Positions 1 to 5,229 of a DNA stretch of 5,302 nucleotides are shown in pieces. This DNA comes from Clostridiales bacterium (lineage in GTDB: Bacteria; Bacillota; Clostridia; Lachnospirales; Lachnospiraceae): assembly GCA_019416265.1 (NCBI GenBank), contig DXXQ01000106.1, forward strand, positions 1 to 5,302, written 5' to 3'. The translations under genes and the position numbers were made by a program. The notes beneath the pieces are model-generated. The model saw nothing but the letters and a program-made list of their open reading frames with translations, made no database searches and was not told where the DNA came from. Each line of letters starts with the position of its first letter. The first letter of the stretch is position 1.

Positions 1-9
1 CACCTCCTT
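1..9 (-). promoter_or_regulatory. Strong Shine-Dalgarno of a gene starting off the left edge
   Basis: Read on the minus strand, the first nine bases give AAGGAGGTG, a full complement of the 16S anti-Shine-Dalgarno tail. No start codon is inside the window, so the gene must begin a few bases beyond position 1. A near-consensus promoter lies about 35 bp upstream (43-71), so this looks like the start of an independently transcribed gene. By synteny in clostridia, where recA-recX is often followed by rny (ribonuclease Y), rny is a reasonable guess, but nothing of its coding sequence is visible. Confidence 0.75.
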
Positions 10-42
10 ATTTAGTTTTCATTGTACAAATACAACAATAAT

Positions 43-71
43 AGTATATCTGTTTCTGATACTTATGTCAA
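43..71 (-). promoter_or_regulatory. Near-consensus sigma-A promoter for the gene off the left edge
   Basis: On the minus strand a perfect -35 TTGACA (66-71) and a -10 TATACT (43-48) are separated by exactly 17 bp. Transcription would start near position 36 and reach the strong ribosome binding site at 1-9 after a short A/T-rich leader. This is one of the best promoters in the window and implies strong housekeeping expression of the downstream gene, separate from the SOS-controlled recA-recX unit. No operator-like palindrome overlaps it. Confidence 0.85.
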
Positions 72-101
72 GTTTTTATGAAGTTACTTGGCAAGAAATT
101 C

Positions 102-197
102 GTTACTGTTCACTCCGTTCGCAGCAACGAGCCAAAATTCCTTACAGATTGCCTACGGCAATGGAATTTTGCGGGATAGTGCCGTGTGAACCGTAAC
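102..197. repeat. 96-bp palindromic MITE/REP-like element
   Basis: The element has imperfect terminal inverted repeats: GTTACTGTTCAC on the left (from 102) and, read inward on the other strand, GTTACGGTTCAC on the right (to 197). Its centre is a long hairpin: AAAATTCC (134-141) pairs with GGAATTTT (163-170), and inside it ATTGCC (148-153) pairs with GGCAAT (157-162) around a 3-base loop, leaving a 6-base bulge (ttacag). The left arm also holds a small CGTT/AACG stem (116-119 with 126-129). There is no reading frame of note and no T-tract after the stem on either strand, so it is not a typical terminator. No target-site duplication is obvious. It sits between recX and the next promoter, where a non-autonomous mobile element or dispersed extragenic repeat would be tolerated. 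Copy number cannot be judged from one window. Confidence 0.65.
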
Positions 198-238
198 TTT
201 CTGTTTTCTATTTTAACTGTTTTAATAATCCGTGCTGA

Positions 239-727
239 TCAGATTTCATGGGAAATCCGTATATTCATTTCTTCCAGTACGCCGGAAATATCCTGAAACT
301 GAAAGCCGCGACGGGCCAGATACCCCTGAAGGCGGCGCATCTCCTTTTCATCCAGCTGCGTATCTCTGTCATACTTCTTTTCTATCGTTCTTTTCAGAAT
401 TTCCCGTTCATCCGGCTGGTTCAGGGCAGCCTCTTCCTCCCATGCTTCCACTGCCGTCTGCCTGTCCACACCTTTCTGTATAAGCTCCTGGATCAGCTTC
501 TGACGGCTCTTCGACTCCATCCGATAGGCAAGATAGGTTCTTGCATAACGGCTGTCATCAATGTAACCGTAAGACTTCACATAGCTCATGGCATCTGCCA
601 CCGCTCTTTCTGAAAACCCGGCCTGGCGAAGCCGGTCTGACAGTGCCTTCTCTGTACGGTCCATATGCTCCAGAAGCTGCATGGCTTTCCTTCTGGCGTT
701 TCTTATTTCCTCAGAGGGTATCGTCAT
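239..727 (-). CDS. recX: Regulatory protein RecX (RecA modulator)
   Basis: A 162-residue RecX-family protein. RecX is a small cytoplasmic protein that binds RecA filaments and modulates their growth and their recombinase and coprotease activities. The family signature GYIDDSRYA is visible at residues 54-62, in a helical, Arg/Lys-rich chain that fits the family's three repeated three-helix units; length is in the usual range. The ATG at 725-727 lies 3 bp after the recA stop, and its GAGG ribosome binding site is inside the last recA codons (about 8 bases upstream), so translation is probably coupled to recA. It shares the LexA-controlled recA promoter; no separate promoter is seen. No T-tract terminator follows the stop, so transcripts may run into the palindromic element at 102-197. 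Confidence 0.93.
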   Translation of the reverse strand: MTIPSEEIRNARRKAMQLLEHMDRTEKALSDRLRQAGFSERAVADAMSYVKSYGYIDDSRYARTYLAYRMESKSRQKLIQELIQKGVDRQTAVEAWEEEAALNQPDEREILKRTIEKKYDRDTQLDEKEMRRLQGYLARRGFQFQDISGVLEEMNIRISHEI

Positions 728-730
728 GGA

Positions 731-1798
731 TTATTCCTCGATCTCTTCTTCCTCAGGTACTGCCATACCCTGTGCATCCTCTGCCTCCGGCATTTCCTCA
801 CCCGGAAGGAGATGATAGTGGATTCTTACCTTCTTCTCGATCTCATCACAGATATCCGCATGCTCCTTCAGGAATTTCTTGGCGTTCTCACGTCCCTGTC
901 CGATCTTCTCTCCCTGATATGCATACCAGGCGCCGCTCTTATTTACAATGGAGCAGTCTGCCGCCAGGTCAAGGATATCTCCCTCTTTGGAAATTCCTGT
1001 ACCGAACATGATATCGAACTCTGCCTGTTTAAACGGCGGAGCTACTTTATTTTTGACAACCTTGATTCTGGTATGGTTTCCGACCATATCTCCGCCCTGC
1101 TTGAGTGTCTCCACTCTGCGCACATCCAGTCGGATGGAGGAGTAGAATTTCAGCGCCCGGCCTCCGGTTGTTGTTTCCGGATTTCCGAACATCACGCCTA
1201 CCTTCTCACGGAGCTGATTGATAAAGATAACAACACAATTAGACTTGCTGATCACCGCAGTGAGCTTACGCAGAGCCTGGGACATCAGACGCGCCTGAAG
1301 ACCCACATGACTGTCCCCCATATCTCCGTCAATCTCAGCCTTGGGAACAAGGGCTGCCACAGAGTCGACAATTACAATATCCACAGCTCCTGATCGTACC
1401 ATTGTCTCGGTGATTTCAAGAGCCTGCTCTCCATTATCTGGCTGTGATATGTAAAGATTGTCAATATCTACCCCGATATTCTTGGCGTAAACAGGATCCA
1501 GCGCGTGTTCTGCGTCAATAAAGCCTGCAATACCTCCGCGCTTCTGAACCTCCGCCACCATATGTAAGGCCACAGTCGTCTTACCACTGGATTCCGGTCC
1601 ATATACCTCAATAATACGCCCCTTCGGCACTCCGCCGACACCAAGGGCAATATCAAGGCTAAGGGAACCTGTGGGCACTGTCTCGATCTGCATATTGGCC
1701 CCTGATTCTCCAAGCTTCATGACAGATCCCTTCCCGTACTGCTTCTCAATATGTCCAAGGGCTGCTTCCAGCGCCTTCTGTTTCTCTTCGTTGATCAT
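731..1798 (-). CDS. recA: Recombinase RecA
   Basis: A complete RecA of 355 residues: the ATP-dependent strand-exchange protein of homologous recombination and the coprotease that triggers LexA self-cleavage in the SOS response. Visible features in order: N-terminal polymerisation helix (residues 3-20), Walker A GPESSGKT (67-74), catalytic Glu97 in FIDAEHALDP, Walker B VIVDS (142-146), DNA-binding loop L1 around 157-165, the allosteric Gln195 in FINQLREK leading into loop L2 (about 196-211), and an acidic tail with 11 Glu/Asp after residue 333, which in other RecAs restrains DNA binding. The start is fixed by AAGGAGAG about 8 bases before ATG and by the family's N-terminus. Expression is from the promoter at 1863-1891 with a LexA box at 1835-1848. 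recX follows after 3 bp. All key residues are intact. Confidence 0.99.
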   Translation of the reverse strand: MINEEKQKALEAALGHIEKQYGKGSVMKLGESGANMQIETVPTGSLSLDIALGVGGVPKGRIIEVYGPESSGKTTVALHMVAEVQKRGGIAGFIDAEHALDPVYAKNIGVDIDNLYISQPDNGEQALEITETMVRSGAVDIVIVDSVAALVPKAEIDGDMGDSHVGLQARLMSQALRKLTAVISKSNCVVIFINQLREKVGVMFGNPETTTGGRALKFYSSIRLDVRRVETLKQGGDMVGNHTRIKVVKNKVAPPFKQAEFDIMFGTGISKEGDILDLAADCSIVNKSGAWYAYQGEKIGQGRENAKKFLKEHADICDEIEKKVRIHYHLLPGEEMPEAEDAQGMAVPEEEEIEE

Positions 1799-1834
1799 CT
1801 ATCTTCTCTCCTTGCTCTTACTTTTCGTTTATTG

Positions 1835-1848
1835 CGAACCTATGTTCG
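1835..1848. promoter_or_regulatory. LexA (SOS) box of recA
   Basis: CGAACCTATGTTCG matches the Gram-positive LexA/DinR operator, whose core is GAAC-N4-GTTC and whose best form is CGAACATATGTTCG, at 13 of 14 positions; the flanking CG pairs are kept. It lies downstream of the recA -10 element, at about +8 to +22 from the predicted start, so LexA would block promoter clearance or early elongation. It is the only good LexA box I see in the window. Confidence 0.93.
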
Positions 1849-1862
1849 TGTTTTCTGTTATC

Positions 1863-1891
1863 ATAGTAGTATACTTCTCCTGAAATGTCAA
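1863..1891 (-). promoter_or_regulatory. recA sigma-A promoter
   Basis: A perfect -35 TTGACA (1886-1891) is followed by 17 bp and a -10 TACTAT (1863-1868, 4 of 6 matches to TATAAT). The predicted start is near 1856, giving a leader of about 58 bases with the LexA box in its first part. A TATACT overlapping the spacer is only 12 bp from the -35 and is too close to be the partner. A strong -35 with a weaker -10 and an operator fits a promoter that is inducible but has a real basal level. Confidence 0.85.
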
Positions 1892-1967
1892 GCATTTCCT
1901 TGCAAATAGCCAGCTGTTTTCATCGACAATATCTGACAGTCTGCATCTGGTCACATCCTCGCGGAGC

Positions 1968-2027
1968 GTTTTTTGTTTATCAAGAAAATCAGTACAGAAT
2001 GTATTACTTTCCCGATAAACAAAAAAC
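1968..2027. repeat. Perfect 14-bp inverted repeat overlapping a terminator U-tract
   Basis: GTTTTTTGTTTATC (1968-1981) and GATAAACAAAAAAC (2014-2027) are exact reverse complements separated by 32 bp. The right copy contains the T-tract and first stem base of the terminator that ends the coat-gene unit, read on the minus strand. In that transcript the U-rich tail could pair with the later A-rich copy if RNA polymerase reads through. There is no good GC-rich stem before the T-run on the plus strand, so a second, opposite-facing intrinsic terminator is not supported. Function unknown. Confidence 0.7.
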
Positions 2028-2053
2028 CGGAGGACGCCTGCTGCGCCCTCCGG
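2021..2053 (-). terminator. Strong intrinsic terminator after the CotF-like genes
   Basis: On the minus strand CCGGAGG (2053-2047) pairs with CCTCCGG (2033-2027). The inner GCGC/GCGT extends the stem to 11 bp with one G-U pair around the loop AGCAG, and six T residues follow directly (2026-2021). It starts 28 bases after the stop of the 82-residue coat gene and separates the spo0A-glgA-coat region from recA. On the plus strand the same hairpin has no T-tract, so it acts in one direction. Confidence 0.93.
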
Positions 2054-2081
2054 CTCTGAATAAACGATTCTTTTGTCAGCA

Positions 2082-2330
2082 TCAGCCCTGATTTAAGACG
2101 GAGCGGACATGGTCCACTTCTTCTTTTGATGCCAGAGCTGCCGGTACATAATATCCCTTGTTGCGGGCAATGCCGTAAATCTCTTCCTGGGACATTTCGC
2201 ACTGGTTTCGCATCTGCTTCAGTGTCTGTTTAAGCTGCGGGTTCTCTGTCTGGGAGATCATTTCCCCATAGCGGACCAGCTCGCCGTTGATTCCTGTCAG
2301 TGTATCTACCACCATTGTTTTCTCGTCCAT
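2082..2330 (-). CDS. CotF-type spore coat protein, C-terminal-half-like (82 aa)
   Basis: An 82-residue soluble protein resembling the Coat_F (CotF) family found in the coats of Bacillus and Clostridium spores. Visible: a long amphipathic helix region (residues 4-24), a TENPQLKQTL stretch (28-37), a second helix with one cysteine (Cys44), and the segment NKGYYVPAALAS (57-68), which matches the KG-(W/Y)-Y-x-P motif ending CotF-like domains. No signal peptide or membrane segment. The ATG at 2328-2330 is preceded by GTAGGAGG; this ribosome binding site runs out of the stop codon of the upstream 61-residue gene, so the two are co-translated. It is shorter than a full CotF (about 140-160 residues); the upstream gene seems to supply the rest. 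The family assignment rests on recalled motif resemblance. Confidence 0.78.
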   Translation of the reverse strand: MDEKTMVVDTLTGINGELVRYGEMISQTENPQLKQTLKQMRNQCEMSQEEIYGIARNKGYYVPAALASKEEVDHVRSVLNQG

Positions 2331-2340
2331 GCTCTGCCTC

Positions 2341-2526
2341 CTACTGTAAAAACTGCATTAACTGCTGCTTGCTCTGTACTGCAGACTGTGCGGATTTCTG
2401 GAAGAACTGTTTCACTTCCATATCCATGGCCTGCTGTGCATAGGCGTCCATTTTACAGTGAGTCATCTCATAGCCTCCGATCAGATGGCGGAGATTCTGT
2501 AAATCCAGTTCTGAAATCTGTGTCAT
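2341..2526 (-). CDS. Small CotF-like companion protein (61 aa)
   Basis: A 61-residue, mostly helical, Gln-rich protein with two predicted helices (about residues 6-31 and 35-60), joined near MDMEVKQFF; the pattern resembles a ferritin-like helical hairpin as in the first half of CotF-family proteins. Seen directly: one cysteine (Cys24), no signal peptide, no membrane segment. It has a good ribosome binding site (AGGAGG, 7 bases before ATG) and its stop lies 10 bp before the start of the CotF-like 82-residue gene, so they form one translation unit. The coat role is inferred from that neighbour and from helix length. I do not recognise a more specific name; it could also be a general small helical partner protein. 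Confidence 0.8.
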   Translation of the reverse strand: MTQISELDLQNLRHLIGGYEMTHCKMDAYAQQAMDMEVKQFFQKSAQSAVQSKQQLMQFLQ

Positions 2527-2537
2527 AACACTACCTC

Positions 2538-2554
2538 CTGTAAGTTGTTTACAG
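2538..2554 (-). promoter_or_regulatory. Hairpin touching the ribosome binding site of the 61-aa gene
   Basis: In the leader of the 61-residue gene, CTGTAA and TTACAG form a perfect 6-bp stem with a 5-base loop (ACAAC). The last two stem bases (AG) are also the first two bases of the AGGAGG ribosome binding site. The stem is short and AT-rich, so any effect on translation would be mild. It may be chance. Confidence 0.4.
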
Positions 2555-2558
2555 AAGA

Positions 2559-2588
2559 TAGTATCTCTGATTCTCCGGAAATTATTCT
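2559..2588 (-). promoter_or_regulatory. Candidate sporulation-sigma (SigG/SigF-like) promoter of the coat pair
   Basis: Across the end of glgA the minus strand carries AGAATA (2583-2588) and GATACTA (2559-2565) separated by 17 bp. This resembles the forespore consensus TGHATA-N17/18-CATAMTA with one mismatch in each element. The -35 overlaps the glgA stop codon, and the -10 lies 33 bases before the start of the 61-residue gene. A coat-like product would more typically be under SigE or SigK in the mother cell, so the sigma assignment is uncertain. Read-through from glgA is also possible, since no terminator lies between them. Confidence 0.33.
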
Positions 2589-4027
2589 CCGATCAGCCAG
2601 TTATACATTTCCTCATACTGGCGGGCTGAATTGTTCCAGGAGAAATCTGCTGCCATAGCGCGGTCAACCATCTTGTTCCAGTCGCGTTTTTTATCGTAGT
2701 AAATACGCTCTGCATTACGGATGGTATTGAGCATCTCATGGGCATTGTAGTTGCGGAAGGAGAAGCCTGTTCCTGTTCCTTCGATCTCATTGAACGGCTC
2801 CACAGTATCCTTCAGACCGCCTGTCTCTCTTACGATTGGAAGAGTTCCGTAACGAAGACTCATAAGCTGGCTTAAACCGCAGGGCTCAAAGAGAGACGGC
2901 ATGAGGAATGCATCGGATGCCGCATAAATGCGGTGTGACATAGCCTCATCGTAGTAAATCTGTGCGGAAACCTTTCCGTGATATTTCCAGTCAAAGTGAC
3001 GGAACATATTTTCGTAACGCTCATCGCCTGTACCAAGGGCAACGATCTGCACTGCATCCTGGCAGAGCTCATCCATAATATAAGCAATAAGGTCAAAGCC
3101 TTTCTGGTCTGTCAGACGGGATACAATACCGATCATCATTGTCTTCGGATCTTCTGTCAGACCTAAATCCCTCTGAAGCTGGATTTTGTTTTTAACTTTT
3201 TCCTTACGGAAGGTCGTTGCATTGTAGTTCTTTGTAATATACTGGTCTGTTTCCGGATTGAACAGATCGTAGTCGATACCATTTACAATTCCTCTCAGGC
3301 TGTTGGAGCGGGCGCACATCAGTCCATCCAGACGTTCTCCATAGAACGGCGTCTTGATTTCCTCTGCATAAGTATTACTTACTGTGGTAACTGCATCTGC
3401 AAAGACAATGCCTCCCTTTAAGAAGTTTGCATCCTTGTATGCTTCCAGCTTATCCGGTGCAAAATAGTAATCAGAAAGACCTGTGATCCCCTGTACAGTC
3501 TTAACATCGTACACACCCTGGAATTTCAGGTTATGTATGGTCATAATGGTTTTGATGTTCCAGAAGAATTCATTCTGCTGGAAACTGTCATGAAGGTAAA
3601 CAGGTACCAGACCTGTCTGCCAGTCATGGCAGTGAATGATGTCAGGACGGAAACCGATCACCGGAAGTACGGAAAGGACTGCTTTGGAGAAAAATGCAAA
3701 TTTCTCAAGATCCCATGGCGCTGAGTCGTATGGTTTCGGTCCGCTGAAATAGTATTCGTTGTCGATGAAATAGAATTTAATTCCATCATACTCCATCTGC
3801 ATAACACCGACATAACAGTTTTTGTAGCCCAGATCCATGTAAAAATGGGTCACATACTCCATTTTGTCCTTCCATTCCTGTTTCATACATGCATATTTAG
3901 GAAGAATTACACGAATATCAAAATAACGTTTATCAAAACATTTCGGCAATGCGCCGGCAACGTCTGCCAATCCTCCTGTTTTGATAAATGGTACTGCCTC
4001 CGATGTCGCAAACAAAATATTCTTCAT
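2582..4027 (-). CDS. glgA: Glycogen (starch) synthase GlgA
   Basis: A complete 481-residue GT5-family glycogen synthase, which transfers glucose from ADP-glucose to the growing alpha-1,4-glucan in the cytoplasm. Visible: the N-terminal ADP-glucose motif KTGGLADV (residues 16-23), HCHDWQTGLVP (132-142), TIHNLKFQG (163-171) with His165, then the C-terminal GT-B domain with VSRLTDQKGFD (302-312, Arg304 and Lys309) and LFEPCGLSQLMSLRYGTLP (379-397) containing catalytic Glu381. Length is typical. The start is set by AAGGAGGG about 8 bases before ATG and by the conserved MKNILFATSE opening. It lies 57 bp downstream of spo0A on the same strand with no terminator between. The other glycogen genes (glgB, glgC, glgD, glgP) are not in the window. 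Confidence 0.97.
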   Translation of the reverse strand: MKNILFATSEAVPFIKTGGLADVAGALPKCFDKRYFDIRVILPKYACMKQEWKDKMEYVTHFYMDLGYKNCYVGVMQMEYDGIKFYFIDNEYYFSGPKPYDSAPWDLEKFAFFSKAVLSVLPVIGFRPDIIHCHDWQTGLVPVYLHDSFQQNEFFWNIKTIMTIHNLKFQGVYDVKTVQGITGLSDYYFAPDKLEAYKDANFLKGGIVFADAVTTVSNTYAEEIKTPFYGERLDGLMCARSNSLRGIVNGIDYDLFNPETDQYITKNYNATTFRKEKVKNKIQLQRDLGLTEDPKTMMIGIVSRLTDQKGFDLIAYIMDELCQDAVQIVALGTGDERYENMFRHFDWKYHGKVSAQIYYDEAMSHRIYAASDAFLMPSLFEPCGLSQLMSLRYGTLPIVRETGGLKDTVEPFNEIEGTGTGFSFRNYNAHEMLNTIRNAERIYYDKKRDWNKMVDRAMAADFSWNNSARQYEEMYNWLIGE

Positions 4028-4065
4028 CCCAAGACCCTCCTTCGTAATGTCAACTTAATATACTA

Positions 4066-4094
4066 ATTATAACGCAAAAAACCGTTAATGGAAA
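4066..4094 (-). promoter_or_regulatory. Possible glgA promoter at the end of spo0A
   Basis: A perfect -10 TATAAT (4066-4071) lies in the spo0A-glgA gap, with TTTCCA (4089-4094, 4 of 6 matches to TTGACA) 17 bp upstream inside the last spo0A codons. It would start transcription about 30 bases before the glgA start codon. The perfect TTGACA closer to glgA has no -10 at the right distance and is not used here. Since no terminator follows spo0A, glgA may also be reached by read-through. Confidence 0.45.
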
Positions 4095-4891
4095 GACCGA
4101 TTTTTATATTCCAGCCTTATTTTATCTGCAATTAGAGCAATAAATTCTGAATTTGTCGGTTTTCCTTTTCCGGTGCTGACTGTATAGCCGAAAAGAGCGT
4201 CTATCGTGTCCATTTTTCCTCTGCTCCACGCCACTTCTATGGCATGGCGGATAGCTCTCTCCACCCTGCTTGAGGTTGTCTGGTGTTTTTTTGCAATGGT
4301 CGGATATAGGATTTTGGTGATGGAATTAAGCATTTCCATATCTCCAACTGACAAAATAATTGCGTCCCTTAAATACTGATATCCCTTAATATGGGCAGGA
4401 ACGCCGATTTCGTGTATTATATTTGTAACGTCTGCCTCCAGATTTCCTTTTGTGTACGTCTCCCTGTCATCTCCCGGAATCTGGCGGTTGATCTCCCGCA
4501 TTTTACGTTCTCCCGCTCTACGGATATGTTTGATCCTATTGATCAGCATCTTGTTATCAAAAGGCTTGAGCATATAATAATCTGCCCCCAGACTGAACGC
4601 ATCCTCTGTTATCCTGTCCTGTCCGACTGCCGACACAACAATAAATGACGGCATTTTTTTCCCTGACGTATCGTGGCTGAACCGTTCCATGACCGATAAG
4701 CCGTCCACCTTCGGCATAATGATGTCAAGAACTACCACATCCGGTTCTTTCTCCTGGATAATATTACAGATTTCTTCTCCATTATGTGCTTTTCCGACCA
4801 GCTTAAGGTCTTTATCTTCCTCGATCATCTGACCCAGTATTTCTACCATTTTTTCATTATCATCCGCAACTGCCACATTTAATTTTTCCAT
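4085..4891 (-). CDS. spo0A: Sporulation master regulator Spo0A
   Basis: A complete 268-residue Spo0A: a response regulator which, when phosphorylated, dimerises and binds 0A boxes (core TGTCGAA) to start sporulation. The receiver domain (about 1-125) keeps the acidic pair Asp10/Asp11, the phospho-acceptor Asp56 in VVVLDIIMP, Ser87 and Lys109 in YMLKPFD. A charged linker (about 126-145) leads to the Spo0A-specific DNA-binding domain (about 150-265), with the recognition helix in SSRVERAIRHAIEVAW (207-222). Length matches B. subtilis Spo0A (267). The ATG has a strong GGGAGGAG site and the expected N-terminus. No phosphorelay gene is nearby; in many clostridia orphan kinases phosphorylate Spo0A directly. 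The usual upstream neighbour spoIVB is missing here, and a LysR-type gene end is found instead. All functional residues are present. Confidence 0.99.
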   Translation of the reverse strand: MEKLNVAVADDNEKMVEILGQMIEEDKDLKLVGKAHNGEEICNIIQEKEPDVVVLDIIMPKVDGLSVMERFSHDTSGKKMPSFIVVSAVGQDRITEDAFSLGADYYMLKPFDNKMLINRIKHIRRAGERKMREINRQIPGDDRETYTKGNLEADVTNIIHEIGVPAHIKGYQYLRDAIILSVGDMEMLNSITKILYPTIAKKHQTTSSRVERAIRHAIEVAWSRGKMDTIDALFGYTVSTGKGKPTNSEFIALIADKIRLEYKNRSFH

Positions 4892-4916
4892 GAGGCCTGT
4901 CTCCTCCCTAATCTGT

Positions 4917-4944
4917 CACCGTTCACAGTGCCATATGAACGGTG
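4917..4944 (-). promoter_or_regulatory. Perfect 9-bp stem in the spo0A leader
   Basis: CACCGTTCA and TGAACGGTG form an exact inverted repeat around a 10-base spacer, within the spo0A 5' untranslated region and 8 bases upstream of the ribosome binding site (4901-4908). No T-tract follows, so it is not an intrinsic terminator. It could be an RNA hairpin that stabilises the leader or limits ribosome access, a DNA operator, or a remnant of the repeat family at 102-197: 16 of 22 bases match that element's right arm. Confidence 0.55.
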
Positions 4945-5019
4945 TCCTGAATCTGTCTATGTTTACATGTACAACGGGGCCCTTATAAGAACTGCTTTTG
5001 TTCCTACGCGTCATAATTC

Positions 5020-5049
5020 ATTATAGAGGAACGCAGATGGGGAAATCAA
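5020..5049 (-). promoter_or_regulatory. Candidate sigma-A promoter of spo0A
   Basis: TTGATT (5044-5049) and a perfect TATAAT (5020-5025) are 18 bp apart on the minus strand. The predicted start near 5013 gives a leader of roughly 120 bases containing the 9-bp stem at 4917-4944. In Bacillus spo0A has a vegetative SigA and a sporulation SigH promoter; only the SigA type is clear here. I see no good 0A box close to this promoter. Confidence 0.65.
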
Positions 5050-5229
5050 GGGAAAGACGGCGATTCTCCTTATTTTCGCTCTTCCTATTTCTAGAAAAAT
5101 CATTCAATATTTTCTTTCTTTTACTTTTATCACCAGCAACTGACAGGGTTCTCTCTTTTCTCCCTCCGCATAAAAATGACTGCAGATTTTCTTTTCTGTT
5201 TTCTCCTGTCTCCGCCATGACTTTTTCTT
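5050..5229. other. Purine-rich intergenic stretch upstream of spo0A
   Basis: Between the end of the LysR-type gene and the spo0A promoter the minus strand is very rich in A and G. It allows one 65-codon frame (5021-5218), but that frame is Lys/Arg/Glu/Asn-rich low-complexity sequence with a poor ribosome binding site and its stop lies inside the spo0A -10 element, so I do not call it a gene. There is no clear terminator for the LysR-type gene. A perfect 10-bp palindrome TTTCTAGAAA sits at 5088-5097, about 40 bp above the spo0A -35. I see nothing else in this stretch. Confidence 0.5.

Noticed and set aside
1..10. The plus-strand start (CACCTCCTTA) looks like the 3' end of 16S rRNA.
   Set aside because: The match is just the complement of a Shine-Dalgarno sequence. 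The usual continuation of the 16S tail (TTTCT) is missing, and a well-placed minus-strand promoter explains it as a ribosome binding site.
134..170. Central hairpin of the 102-197 element as the recX terminator.
   Set aside because: The stem is AT-rich and bulged, and no T-tract follows it on the minus strand.
1922..1930. 0A-box-like ATTGTCGAT upstream of the recA promoter.
   Set aside because: Matches TTTGTCGAA at 7 of 9 bases, which is expected by chance at this window size, and recA is not a known Spo0A target.
1830..2093. Long open frame on the minus strand running from after the CotF-like stop to just before recA.
   Set aside because: It has no usable early start codon and passes through the terminator, the inverted repeat, the recA promoter and the LexA box, so it is most likely open by chance.
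1951..2202. 83-codon minus-strand frame overlapping the CotF-like gene.
   Set aside because: Its start lies within the 82-residue CotF-like gene in another frame and it reads through the strong terminator; the translation is Arg/Cys/Gly-rich like a shadow frame.
4043..4055. Perfect TTGACA just before the glgA ribosome binding site.
   Set aside because: No -10-like hexamer lies 16-18 bp downstream; that position falls on the ribosome binding site and start codon region of glgA.
5063..5088. SigH-like promoter above spo0A (ATAGGAAGA with AGAAT).
   Set aside because: The two elements are 1-2 bp closer than the SigH consensus spacing and several flanking positions do not match; kept only as a weak possibility because spo0A has a SigH promoter in Bacillus.
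5088..5097. Palindrome TTTCTAGAAA as an operator for spo0A.
   Set aside because: A 10-bp AT-rich palindrome is common by chance and it lies well above the -35 with no second copy nearby.
5021..5218. 65-codon minus-strand frame upstream of spo0A.
   Set aside because: Low-complexity Lys/Arg/Glu/Asn-rich translation of purine-rich DNA, poor ribosome binding site, stop codon inside the spo0A -10 element, no recognisable motif.
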